Source: Acrasis kona
Taxonomy: Eukaryota; Heterolobosea; Eutetramitea; Acrasida; Acrasidae
Reading direction: 5' to 3'
Assembly: GCA_026419775.2 (NCBI GenBank)
Contig: JAOPGA020001821.1
Coordinates: 1-32,829, forward strand
DNA: 32,829 nt
Position 1 is the first letter of the stretch; each line of letters opens with the position of its first letter. The translations under genes were made by a program, and so were the position numbers. Below, in pieces: positions 21,402 to 30,149 of this stretch. The notes below the pieces were generated by a model, which saw only the letters and a list, made by a program, of their open reading frames with translations, had not been told where the DNA came from and made no database searches.

Positions 21402-21649
21402 TTCAGATTTTGTAACTTGCATCTTTTGAAAAATAAGAGTGTTTGATTAATAAAATTTTGAGTAGGTTTTATTAAATGCATTGTTCATAACATTGTGCTG
21501 GCATTCGTACACATGAGATGGTGATATTGTGGTTTAATCTTCTGGTCAGATTTGCCTACATCAGTACCTGTACAGAATCCATATTCTCTGGGTATGTTTC
21601 TTTAATATCTCTCTATTTTTCATCTTCGTGATGCGTCCTTGTCAATGAC

Positions 21650-21663
21650 ATCAACCGGTTGAT
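21650..21663. promoter_or_regulatory. Perfect 14-bp palindrome ATCAACCGGTTGAT
   Basis: A perfect palindrome whose core, AACCGGTT, equals the binding site of Grainyhead/CP2-type factors in animals and fungi. It lies 18 bases before the first ATG of the membrane-protein gene. Whether such a factor exists here is not known. Confidence 0.3.
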
Positions 21664-21681
21664 ATCATAACTGTCGTTGTA

Positions 21682-22335
21682 ATGTCCATATCCGGCCCAT
21701 TTAATAATGTCGGAGGACCCGCAATCCGCATCCGATATTTTTTCCAACACAAGTACCAAGACATGGAACAGATTGCCAAGGCTATACCTTTCGATATTGT
21801 TGATTTTACAACATTCCTAGAAAACAAGGCAAAGAGTGATAAATGGGTTAGGATCGGTCCGATAGTTGCATTATTAAGTTTCGTTGGTATACCGCTAATC
21901 ACCGCATCAAATTCTAAAGTGCCGATGTTTGCCCCTCTGTTAGCTGAATTCGGACTTTCATCAGAACAATTATATGGATTTAGAGATAATCAAGGTGAAG
22001 ACGCTGTTAGAGTATACACACTGGCACTATTTTATCTTTCATTTGTATGTAATACGTTGCTTGCCGTGACGCTTTCAATCTCAAGTTGTGCGTTTTTTGA
22101 AAAAAGAGGATATACAAAATATCTTTACCTTATTGTACCCTTGGCATGGGGCTTTGATCAATTTAGAAACATCTTCATTATGTTCCTCTTCACGTCAAAG
22201 CAAGATGAAGATTTACCAATTCGTTCTGTAAACATCCTGACCTTATTGAAATGGATTACCGTTGCCGTTTGGCTATTCGCTGTAATTATTGCGTACATAA
22301 AGCCTGTAGGACAGCCTGCTAAAAAATCTCAATAA
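21682..22335 (+). CDS. Unknown four-helix membrane protein
   Basis: A 217-aa protein with no introns seen. Four hydrophobic stretches at about residues 58-75, 112-137, 148-172 and 185-206 suggest four transmembrane helices, with short charged loops (FFEKRGYTKY, SKQDEDLPIRS) and a basic tail. I do not recognise the family. The first ATG (21682) is given. A second in-frame ATG at 21763 (MEQIAKAIPFDIV) starts just before the first amphipathic part and is also plausible. A poly(A)-type AATAAA lies about 25 bases after the stop. The next gene starts 119 bases on, in the same direction. Confidence 0.65.
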   Translation: MSISGPFNNVGGPAIRIRYFFQHKYQDMEQIAKAIPFDIVDFTTFLENKAKSDKWVRIGPIVALLSFVGIPLITASNSKVPMFAPLLAEFGLSSEQLYGFRDNQGEDAVRVYTLALFYLSFVCNTLLAVTLSISSCAFFEKRGYTKYLYLIVPLAWGFDQFRNIFIMFLFTSKQDEDLPIRSVNILTLLKWITVAVWLFAVIIAYIKPVGQPAKKSQ

Positions 22336-22454
22336 CCATTTGAACTGTTAAAACGCCAATAAAATCTATTTTCGCTAATTGTTTTGGTAAATTTTTATTG
22401 GTAAACCAACACTTGCAACAAAGCAGCAGCGAACTTTCTACGCAATTACATACT

Positions 22455-25400
22455 ATGAACAGCGCATGTAGCGCCCTACTACTCTTTATATTTTTTATTC
22501 ATATACAAGCGGCCTACGGGGGGCTTATAGGGATAAACATTGACGGCCCCGGCCAGGTCGGAAACTGTGATTCTACCTTTACACTCTCTACGAACCATTT
22601 AGGCAACAGCAGTAGAGGCCCTTATAATTATCAATGGGGCGCCGAGGACTCCGACATCAACGAAATAATAAATAAATTAAACAAACCAGTTATCGACATT
22701 GATGCACAATCATTAATGCTAAACGAAATACATTCATTCAACGTCACCGTCAAGGACAGATTCGGTTACGAAGAAACCAGCACTACAACAGTTGAAAGAA
22801 TTAACCAAAACATACCGAGCCTCACCATTATAGGGTCCTCACGGCTCCTTTATTTATGGTCGGCCCCAAGCATCAAGGTGTATGCATATGCTACCTCCTG
22901 CTCATCAAACTCCGTCTCATACAAATGGAGACAAACCTACGGGCCGCCTCTCCTAATTAACCCCGCCCTTAACACACCCTTACTTTTGCTCTACAAAGTT
23001 AATTTCCGAGGAGAAGGCGAGCATCGATTCGAGGTAACGGCTAGCGTCGAGGGAGGATCGGTAACAAAAGAAGTCACCATATGGTCAGTTGTGGATCCAT
23101 TATTACTTTCCATTCGTGGAGGTTCGAAGAGACACCTACCAAACTCTCCCAACAGCCTACAATTGGAGTCCATCCTGACCGACGTTGCATCATATGGAGT
23201 TCCTACCTATACATGGGGTTGCGTCAAATATTATGGAGAAGGTGCATGTCCAAATCAATTGGATGCTTACATTCATAAGAACAAGAACGAACCCATTATC
23301 ATCGTACCCTTTGAAATTGAACCTGACATGTACAAGTTCACGTTACAAGTAGTCAAAGGCAACAGGACAGCAAGCGTCCATCAAGTAGTAAGGATCGTAC
23401 CTGGAAGACGTCCGATCGTGTCATTGGATGGGCTCAACCCGACGTGCAACAGCAACGACAAGATTGTGATCTACGGAAGTTTTTCGTTCCCAGAAGGATC
23501 TACTTTTACGTTGGACAGTGTTAATTTCTGGTGGGCTGTGCAGTCCGACCACGCCGTCGACCTCAACACCAAGAATTTATACACCAATGCTAATCGTGAC
23601 CTGGTGCTTGCCTTCAAGCCCAACGTATTAAAACCTGGTTCCGAATATAAATTTAGACTCACGGTGAGGACTTTGGATGGAACGGAAGGATACGCAGAGA
23701 TCATCACGACGGTCAACATGCCTCCCATACCTGGAAGATTATACGTTGACGAAAACATTGGAGCGGCCATGACTCAATATCGATTCGTAACTACGGAATG
23801 GGTCACATCAACAAACACCAATTTCATCTTTTACTATTTTTCTTACAAGAACAATTACAACAATGAGGAAGATTATGACAATGACGTCGAGTATGTGTTG
23901 GGAAGTCCATCTTATGACAATGTGGCCACCGTTTCGTTACCCAAGGGAAACTATCCGAACGGAACGCTTCGCGTATTCATCAATGCAGTGGACGAGAATG
24001 GAGCCATCGGACGTTTCCACAAGGACATATACGTTCCGCCGCTATTACCAGACAGCGCTTCCGATCTACAAATCATGCAAGGAATCAATGCATCATTGTC
24101 CAAAGCCGATGCATCCATGTGCCAGAATGCAGCAAGTTACATTTACACGGTCACTTCGCTCATCACGCCAATGTACAACGATTACTTGTGCGTCGCCGAT
24201 GAGGACTGCATGGGTCACGGAGAATGCAACATGGACAATAGTCATTGTAAATGCGACGCCAACCACGCAGGAGCCGATTGCAGTTTCACAAAGAGTCAAG
24301 TCGCACTACGAATGAGCATACGTCAACGACTGTTGCAAACATTTTTAGGATGCGTTTATCGACCATCGACATTGCCGACGGCAACTTATTCCAGCATGTT
24401 CACCATCGATGGAGAGCCGAGCACCACTCAGAGCCTGTCGCAACATTTACAAGCCATCGAATCAATCATCGGAACACGTTACGAATACAATTCGAGGCCC
24501 GATCTATTGACGCCCTATCTATATCACTTGCTTTCGGCAGCACACGAGCGACATGTGGATTGGAACGATAAATTAACATCATCACTTTTATCCATCATTG
24601 GAACGTGTTTGGATTCCATTTATCTATACGAAGATTTCTCCGACAATGACTTTATGAACACGTCCATGCGCGTCATCTCCAACATTAGGACCAAATTGTT
24701 GCCCATGGTCGGCACGTTAGGTCTACGATCCAAATCGCTCAACGAAGATCCCACCATCGTCGACACCCGTGGTTTGTCCTTATTGGTCCAAAATCTATTT
24801 TTGAGATTCGCGTCGAGCAGCGACATGGACGGAGTTTCTTATCAAATCGGAAGCAGCAGCATCATGATCCCGCCCAAAATGTTGGCAAGAAATAACTCCG
24901 TGTCGTTACATTCGCAACAAGATTCTTCGAGATCAGCCATGGGATTGGGCGTCAAGTTGACCATACAGAGCTACAATTTATTCGATTTTACGAGTCTATC
25001 GAGCCAAGTGGTGACCATGAATCTAACCGACGTGAATTCGAAATCGCCCATTCAACTCAACATTACCGGTCAATTCAGCAGAGATTTGATCGAATCGAAT
25101 GGGTACACTTGTCGAGAGTGGGACGAATCGTCTCAGGAGTGGATCATGGCGACCGATTGTGAACTGGTGTCGTTGGAATCCACCAGCGGAGTTTGTTCCT
25201 GCGTCAGTAGCTACGGACACTTCACCATTGGAGTCGGAGCAGATAATTTGATCTCCAATCCGCCGCTCCATGTGGTATTGCCCGTTGCATTGGGCGTGGC
25301 ATTGCTAGTGGCGGTGGTGTTGGTGGTGATTGGCGTGTTCTTGTTCCTTTTGAGGAGGAAAATGATTGCCGATGCATTGGAAAAGGCAGCTCGGGTGAAT

Positions 25401-25988
25401 CCAGAGATTCCGGTTGATTTTGAATTGCAGACCATGCCCATCGAATCGGAACAATCTACTAGGTTCCATGGGCGAGAACAGGAAGTTTATAACACTGTTC
25501 AATACCACATTTTTGGATCTCAACAGCGCCACGTCGTAAACGAAAGCGCTGAAATGGATTTGGATAGTTTGAATTCGACCATGTCGAACGAAACAGAGGA
25601 TGGCGGCGAGAATGAATTGGATATGGATCATGTGTTGAGAGATAAGAGACCTCATGTGGTTGGTGGTGGTGCTGGTGGTGATGGACGAGTTGTATTCGAG
25701 GAGGAGAGCATTGATTCTAGTTTGAGGAGCAAAAATCATCAAGTGTTTGATGAGGAGAGCTTGACCACTCACACGCAGTCAGTGATTGGAAATGAACATC
25801 AGCAGCAGCCAGCAGATATAAAAATTAATTTTGACGAAGAGAGCTTGACGAGTCACGTGCAGACGTGCATTTCGCCCGTTGGTACTCATTTGGGCAATCA
25901 GACGCCGCACGTTGTTCGAGAGGATGCTGTTTTTGAGGAGGAAACGCTAACTAGTACCACCAGTTCTTCGGAAAGAAGGTCGCTCTGA
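22455..25988 (+). CDS. REJ-EGF-GPS single-pass receptor-like protein
   Basis: A 1,177-aa intron-less protein. The ATG at 22455 opens a signal peptide (MNSACSALLLFIFFIHIQAAYG); the frame is open upstream but lacks an ATG. The ectodomain has PKD/REJ-like modules over about residues 25-540 (YNYQWGAEDSD, YKWRQTYGPPLL, YTWGC...C, then MYKFTLQVVKGNR), as in polycystin-1 and sperm REJ proteins. An EGF-like module follows at about 575-610 (C....C.GHGEC....CKC....GADC). A GPS-like motif lies at about 884-925 (CREW, W...DC, GVCSCVSSYGHFT), then one transmembrane helix at about 937-965 followed by RRK. There is no PLAT domain and no channel or 7TM part. The 210-residue tail carries repeats of F-[DE]-E-E-[ST]-[LI]. 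A surface adhesion or sensing receptor that may self-cleave at the GPS is inferred. Confidence 0.8.
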   Translation: MNSACSALLLFIFFIHIQAAYGGLIGINIDGPGQVGNCDSTFTLSTNHLGNSSRGPYNYQWGAEDSDINEIINKLNKPVIDIDAQSLMLNEIHSFNVTVKDRFGYEETSTTTVERINQNIPSLTIIGSSRLLYLWSAPSIKVYAYATSCSSNSVSYKWRQTYGPPLLINPALNTPLLLLYKVNFRGEGEHRFEVTASVEGGSVTKEVTIWSVVDPLLLSIRGGSKRHLPNSPNSLQLESILTDVASYGVPTYTWGCVKYYGEGACPNQLDAYIHKNKNEPIIIVPFEIEPDMYKFTLQVVKGNRTASVHQVVRIVPGRRPIVSLDGLNPTCNSNDKIVIYGSFSFPEGSTFTLDSVNFWWAVQSDHAVDLNTKNLYTNANRDLVLAFKPNVLKPGSEYKFRLTVRTLDGTEGYAEIITTVNMPPIPGRLYVDENIGAAMTQYRFVTTEWVTSTNTNFIFYYFSYKNNYNNEEDYDNDVEYVLGSPSYDNVATVSLPKGNYPNGTLRVFINAVDENGAIGRFHKDIYVPPLLPDSASDLQIMQGINASLSKADASMCQNAASYIYTVTSLITPMYNDYLCVADEDCMGHGECNMDNSHCKCDANHAGADCSFTKSQVALRMSIRQRLLQTFLGCVYRPSTLPTATYSSMFTIDGEPSTTQSLSQHLQAIESIIGTRYEYNSRPDLLTPYLYHLLSAAHERHVDWNDKLTSSLLSIIGTCLDSIYLYEDFSDNDFMNTSMRVISNIRTKLLPMVGTLGLRSKSLNEDPTIVDTRGLSLLVQNLFLRFASSSDMDGVSYQIGSSSIMIPPKMLARNNSVSLHSQQDSSRSAMGLGVKLTIQSYNLFDFTSLSSQVVTMNLTDVNSKSPIQLNITGQFSRDLIESNGYTCREWDESSQEWIMATDCELVSLESTSGVCSCVSSYGHFTIGVGADNLISNPPLHVVLPVALGVALLVAVVLVVIGVFLFLLRRKMIADALEKAARVNPEIPVDFELQTMPIESEQSTRFHGREQEVYNTVQYHIFGSQQRHVVNESAEMDLDSLNSTMSNETEDGGENELDMDHVLRDKRPHVVGGGAGGDGRVVFEEESIDSSLRSKNHQVFDEESLTTHTQSVIGNEHQQQPADIKINFDEESLTSHVQTCISPVGTHLGNQTPHVVREDAVFEEETLTSTTSSSERRSL
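25640..25988 (+). repeat. Repeated acidic motif in the cytoplasmic tail of the REJ/GPS protein
   Basis: Four units read FEEESIDSS, FDEESLTTH, FDEESLTSH and FEEETLTST, at about 25692, 25744, 25828 and 25930 (roughly residues 1079, 1097, 1125, 1159). Two are preceded by PHVV; a further HVV with an acidic DLDSLNS follower lies at about 25528. Spacing is irregular (17-34 residues) and codons differ between copies, so these are old, selected protein repeats rather than recent tandem duplications. Confidence 0.7.
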
Positions 25989-26049
25989 CCCCATTGTACC
26001 ACCAATCACTTGTAGAAATAGATAGGCAATTATGTAAAATACAAAAGAT

Positions 26050-26055
26050 TTTATT
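26050..26055 (-). terminator. Poly(A) signal overlapping the SSX2IP-like stop
   Basis: On the minus strand the TAA stop (26051-26053) is part of AATAAA. The stop of the convergent REJ/GPS gene is 62 bases away. Confidence 0.5.
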
Positions 26056-27813
26056 CAACCATTTCGTCTTCTTCTTGAGGTTCTCCTTCTTGATTGTCGT
26101 CTTGTTCGTACTCTGATGGTTCCTCTTCTTCTTCTTCTTCTTCTTCCTCGTTCAAGCTCATTTCTTGCATCTGCAACAAACGGTCGCTCATTCTCTTCTC
26201 CGCGTTGCTCAATGGTCTTGCATTGCTTTGGAAGTATTCGTCAAATACTTCTTTTCTGTTGCTACCGCTCATCGATGGTGATTTACGGATGGAATCTAGT
26301 AGTTGCTTAGTTTGGTCCAAGTCAGAATCTCTTGAACTCCTAGTTGATTGCAAATCAGCTTCTGATGCAGTGTTGGCTAGACGGTTGACTTCGGTGATTT
26401 TATCCTCCAAGTTCTTTTCAATGTTGTTTTTGGCGAGACCATACGGAAGTTGGTGTTGACCCGTCTTTTCTTTATTCGTTGGCGAAGCGTTGGCGTTTGT
26501 GACTTTTTGTAATTTTTCCCTCAACTTGTCCAATTCAGCGTCAAACCTAGCGACTGTTTGTCTTAATTGTTTGTTTTCTTCCAAAAGTTCTTGCTTCTCA
26601 TCCTTGAACGCACCAACAATGTGTTGATAAGCTGCGTCTTGATTTCTTTCCCTACCGTTTTTGATGGCATGCGTTAATGTAGTAGTCATGCGACTAGGAG
26701 TGGCGTAAAACTCTCCGTTGATGATTTCAATGTTCTTTCGTTGAGAAATTCCCTTGTTCGATTGACTGCTATTTTCTTTGCCTTGAATGTGTCTTCCTAA
26801 TTGTTCTTTTAGTTTTGTGTATTCCTTTTCTTGGCGAGTAAGTTGATGCTACAAATGTTACTTCTCTCTAATCATCGAAAAGACTTGCCTCATATTGAGC
26901 AATTTTTGTTCTAATGTCAGTTGTTTCCTTCTTCCAAGAATCTCTATCTGTTATGACTTTGCGTAGCTCTTCTTTGTGGTCATTGTTTAGGGATGTGATC
27001 TTGACGCGATGAACGGCTACATCTCTTAGTGCTTGGTCGTGTAACTTTTCTACACGTTTTAAATTCTGTGCGAGGTTGTCATTGTCGCTCTTTAGTCTTG
27101 ACATTCTGTCGACCAAATCATCACGGAACTCAATGTCAAACTGACGTTGTCTGAGAAGTAGATAGATGCAATTCAAAATCTTTCGCTTGTTAGATAAATG
27201 TTGCATTGTAACGTTACCTTGACATCATTCTCGTCAGGTTTAGATTTGAATACAAGGGGCGAGGGAAATCCATATGCAGCTAAACGTTCGTTGATGTGAA
27301 TTAAACTTTCGGGGAAGGAAGAAACAGAGTGGACCAAATCGTTTTCGTTATGACCTTCAATGTCAAAGTCTTCCTCTCGGTCGTCATCGCCACCGTGGCT
27401 GGATTGGTACATTATACTGCTGCTATCGTCGTCATCGTAGTTATTGTGTTGTTGCTGCTGCTGTACTATGTCAGTGAGAAGAAAAATAATTAACAAACCC
27501 TTGAAGAGGCACTTCTCCTGGAGCTAGAAGGAGAGGGGATATGTTGTTGTCTAAAGTTTCCGCTCACGTTTGATTCCGTGGGTGAGGCTATGAAGCTCCT
27601 GAGTGAGCTCTTGAAAGATGGCTGGCTCCTATCGCTTCTAATAGAGCCTTTCAAAGATTCTCTTACATCCTCATTTTCATCGTTTTCTGGATTTCCAGGT
27701 GTAATGTATGATTTGCTATTCAGAATTTCTTGCTGCTGTTTTAATCCATTGTTCAAGTAAGAGTTTAAATCGTTTGTGTTGAAGACTTCATCATCTTGTG
27801 GCAATCTGCTCAT
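26051..27813 (-). CDS. SSX2IP/ADIP-family centrosome or basal-body coiled-coil protein
   Basis: ADIP (afadin- and alpha-actinin-binding) proteins, SSX2IP in vertebrates and Msd1 in fission yeast, anchor microtubules at centrosomes and basal bodies. Exons (minus order) are 27813-27499, 27460-27218, 27179-26889 and 26848-26051, with introns of 38, 38 and 40 nt, giving 548 aa. Residues 1-140 are Ser- and acid-rich. The ADIP domain begins near 150 with INERLAAYGFPSPLVF and continues through DVK/ILNCIYLLLRQRQFDIEFRDD into a long coiled coil (about 190-385). RQEKEYTKLKEQLGR and KNIEIING after intron 3 match the family's second conserved block. The tail ends in a run of ten Glu and more acid. Phase and the conserved protein require intron 3 to start with GC rather than GT. 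A basal-body role is inferred from family. Confidence 0.82.
26849..26888 (-). other. GC-AG intron (intron 3 of the SSX2IP-like gene)
   Basis: The 40-nt intron runs from GAG|GCAAGT to TTTGTAG|CAT. Both flanking exons are in phase 0 only with these ends. A TAG stop directly precedes the acceptor-side codon, so exon 4 cannot begin earlier. GCAAGT is the usual sequence of the rare GC donor class. Confidence 0.8.
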
Positions 27814-27938
27814 TTTTGTGGTTGTAAGAGTCTTCTTATAGATATTTATTGGTTGGCTTCAAAACTTACAATTAGTTTTAATACCTTGCATCGAATAATT
27901 ATTGCAGAAATAATTACCATCATTAATAAGAAATAGTG

Positions 27939-27944
27939 TTTATT
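27939..27944 (-). terminator. Poly(A) signal overlapping the GST-gene stop
   Basis: On the minus strand the TAA stop (27940-27942) is part of AATAAA. The next gene in the same direction starts 126 bases on. Confidence 0.5.
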
Positions 27945-28611
27945 TTGGTGGTTCAAATTTATCTAAGAAGGTGGCAGTAATATGCTTCTTGAAATGTTCT
28001 TGTTCGAACAGATTCTTGCAGTACTCTACTGTTCTTGGATATTTGCTCCTGAACTCAGAGTCTAGTGCATGAGTGACGGTCATTGAGCAAGAGAAACCAA
28101 TAATAATATCAGCCAAAGTAACTCGATCACCAACCAAAAACTTGTTTCCGTGTCTATTCAAATGACCCTCTAGGATTGACCAGCCTTTTGTTTGGGATTC
28201 TAAAGCTTTATCAAACTTCTCCTTGTTGAATTGTCCGTAGCCCATCTTGAACGCAAATAAGTCGAATATATCCTTAGTAAGAATGTTTGTGTTAAATTCA
28301 ATCCAAGCATCCACAAGTGACATCTGAACATCATCCGCACCAATCAAACCCTCTTTATCGTTTCCAACGCGGGCTATAAACTTCGCGATAGCGTTTGATT
28401 CAAAAATACCAGTATCGGTTCCGTCAATCTTCAAACACGGTACCTGTCCAAGAGGGGAAATCTTGAGGAACTCCTCTGTTTTGTTTGAGACACCCATGTT
28501 GAAGTCGGAAGGGTATGATATTTTATCCGCAATGCCTCCGTATTCAGCAGCCACGAAGACTTTCTTTGTCCAAAGGTTGTTGGGGTATGATAGAATAGTG
28601 TACGTCGACAT
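27940..28611 (-). CDS. eEF1B-gamma-like glutathione S-transferase, stand-alone
   Basis: A 223-aa intron-less protein made of one GST fold. The thioredoxin-like N-terminal half (about 1-85) has KISPLGQVPCLKIDG with the cis-Pro of GSTs, then FESNAIAKFIAR, the hallmark of the GST domain of elongation factor 1B gamma. The all-alpha half (about 92-215) includes FLVGDRVTLADI, the N-capping box region of GSTs. Full-length eEF1B-gamma (about 400 aa) continues into a conserved EF1G domain; here the chain ends with DKFEPPK* and no such domain follows. It could be a true GST of this subfamily, a structural subunit, or a duplicate of the translation factor's GST part. An active-site Tyr/Ser near the N terminus is present (STYTILSYPNN), so catalysis is possible. 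Confidence 0.8.
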   Translation of the reverse strand: MSTYTILSYPNNLWTKKVFVAAEYGGIADKISYPSDFNMGVSNKTEEFLKISPLGQVPCLKIDGTDTGIFESNAIAKFIARVGNDKEGLIGADDVQMSLVDAWIEFNTNILTKDIFDLFAFKMGYGQFNKEKFDKALESQTKGWSILEGHLNRHGNKFLVGDRVTLADIIIGFSCSMTVTHALDSEFRSKYPRTVEYCKNLFEQEHFKKHITATFLDKFEPPK

Positions 28612-28973
28612 CGTTGTTTGTAGTAAAAATCAGACTGACCATGATCTTCGTTTTATACTGTGAGTAGTACTCTGTTACAAAATCAATTCAGCGCAAGTCC
28701 GCACGCAGGGGAAAGTTGATTGGATATGTTCATAATTTAAATTGAAAGGCTAATTTGGTGAACTTAGTTTATTCCATTTAATTTTTACCTCAAGAGAAAA
28801 GAAACAGAAGTCAGACGAGAGAAGGTATAAGAATAAAGTAACTATTTTTAATATTAAAAATAAAGAATAACTGCCCTAACTATCCGATTTTATCAAATAT
28901 GGAGTTATCGGAGTTCGGAAATCGTGGCTACAGTTGATTAAGACTGTAAACGAACCTTGCACTTTCAACAAAA
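28612..28973. promoter_or_regulatory. Divergent promoter region between the GST and basic-repeat genes
   Basis: These 362 bases lie between two outward-facing starts. They hold an inverted repeat TCCGAT...ATCGGA at about 28882-28916, 60-90 bases before the plus-strand ATG, and an AT-rich block (ATTTTTAATATTAAAAATAAAG) before it. No open frame of interest is present. Sites for named factors cannot be assigned. Confidence 0.35.
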
Positions 28974-30011
28974 ATGAAATTATTGTTTGTTGTTGTTGTA
29001 CTTGCTGTGCTATGCCTAGTGCTATCTAGCGAAAGTAGCCAAGCAAGCATCAAGCCTGTGACAAGTTCCAAACCCACTATTAAACCATCGCAAAAGCCTG
29101 TTGAAGATACTTCTGTTGTAGGCAAAGCTAAAAAGAGCGTAAGACGCCTTTTAAATAAGCTCGGACAATGGAGAACCACACCCAAAAGATACTTTGAGAA
29201 GGCATATTTGTCAGTGAGAGATAACATGCAAATAGTTTTAAACAAGTTTCGAAGACCAACTACCACATATAAAACGACTCAAAGACCAACAAGCAGACCA
29301 ACACAACGTCCTACTATCAGACCAACAAGTAGACCAACACGCAGACCAATTCTTCGTCGCTTTGTCAATTTGATCAACAGAAGGGTAGTCAAACCTTTTA
29401 GATGGGCTCGAAGAAGGAGGTCAACAAGAAGACCTGTCAGACCAACAAGAAGACCAACTAGAAGACCAATTAGACCCAGTAGAAGACCAATTAGGTCTAC
29501 AAGAAGACCGGTTAGACCCACCAGAAAAGCCACAAAAAAACCAATTACATCTGCAATGAATGAGATTTCTAGTGAAATAAATAGAGTTGTCGCAAAAGCG
29601 AAGTTTGTCGCATCCACCAAACCAACCAAGAAGCCAACAACTAAGCCAACAAGAAAGCCAACAAGAAGCCTTTCTAACAAAATTTCAAACAAATTTACTA
29701 AGCCTACAACTAGACCAACAACTAAGCCAACCAAACCAACAACTAGACCAACCAAGATGCCAACAAGAAAACCATTAAACCAAGCCAACAAACTACCAAA
29801 CACCTCTACTAAGAAGCCAACAAGTAAGCCAACAAGTAAGCCTACAAAGAAGCCATCGAAGAAACCAACTAAGAGGCCAGCAAGAAAACATAGAAAAGAG
29901 TCGATTTCCTATACAAAATTATTAAAGTTTGCCTATAGGGTAGCTGAAAGAGAGGCAAGAAGAGTTTCTCTTAAAGTAGCAAAAAGAACAGCTGGAAGAA
30001 AATGCTATTAA
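28974..30011 (+). CDS. Secreted, strongly basic P-T-x-[RK] repeat protein
   Basis: A 345-aa intron-less protein. The ATG sits in CAACAAAAATG and opens a signal peptide (MKLLFVVVVLAVLCLVLSSES). After about 75 residues of basic helix-prone sequence, three blocks of short repeats follow: RPTxRPT at about 95-122, RRPTRRPxRPxRRP at about 147-185, and TKPTxKPTx[KR]PT at about 214-310. Helical stretches such as ILRRFVNLINRRVVKPFRW separate them. The C-terminal 35 residues are again basic and helical and end RKCY. Acidic residues are rare. No family is recognised. The pattern resembles extracellular Pro/Thr/Lys-rich proteins of walls, cysts or biomineral matrices, with Thr as a possible O-glycosylation site. 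Polyanion binding or antimicrobial action are alternatives. All functions are inferred. Confidence 0.7.
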   Translation: MKLLFVVVVLAVLCLVLSSESSQASIKPVTSSKPTIKPSQKPVEDTSVVGKAKKSVRRLLNKLGQWRTTPKRYFEKAYLSVRDNMQIVLNKFRRPTTTYKTTQRPTSRPTQRPTIRPTSRPTRRPILRRFVNLINRRVVKPFRWARRRRSTRRPVRPTRRPTRRPIRPSRRPIRSTRRPVRPTRKATKKPITSAMNEISSEINRVVAKAKFVASTKPTKKPTTKPTRKPTRSLSNKISNKFTKPTTRPTTKPTKPTTRPTKMPTRKPLNQANKLPNTSTKKPTSKPTSKPTKKPSKKPTKRPARKHRKESISYTKLLKFAYRVAEREARRVSLKVAKRTAGRKCY

Positions 30012-30149
30012 TGTTACATTAGGAAATTTTGGAATAAATCAATTGTTTGATTATACACATAGATTAGTTTGTATGAAAATTTTTTTTTACAGCATGAACA
30101 TTATTAATTGAGGGCTTGTTGGTGTTTTTGAATCAATACATTGAAGACC

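Noticed and set aside
22398-22454. Upstream extension of the REJ/GPS frame
   Set aside because: It has no ATG; the ATG at 22455 directly opens a signal peptide.
25305-25772. Minus-strand 155-aa frame
   Set aside because: Antisense to the transmembrane and tail part of the REJ/GPS gene, with no features of its own.
26116-26310. Plus-strand Leu/Ser-rich frames over 26094-26459
   Set aside because: Antisense of the poly-Glu tail of the SSX2IP-like protein.
29279-29803. Minus-strand frame rich in LVGLLVGL, looking like a multi-pass membrane protein
   Set aside because: It is the antisense shadow of the P-T-x-[RK] repeats; the plus frame has a signal peptide and natural start and end.
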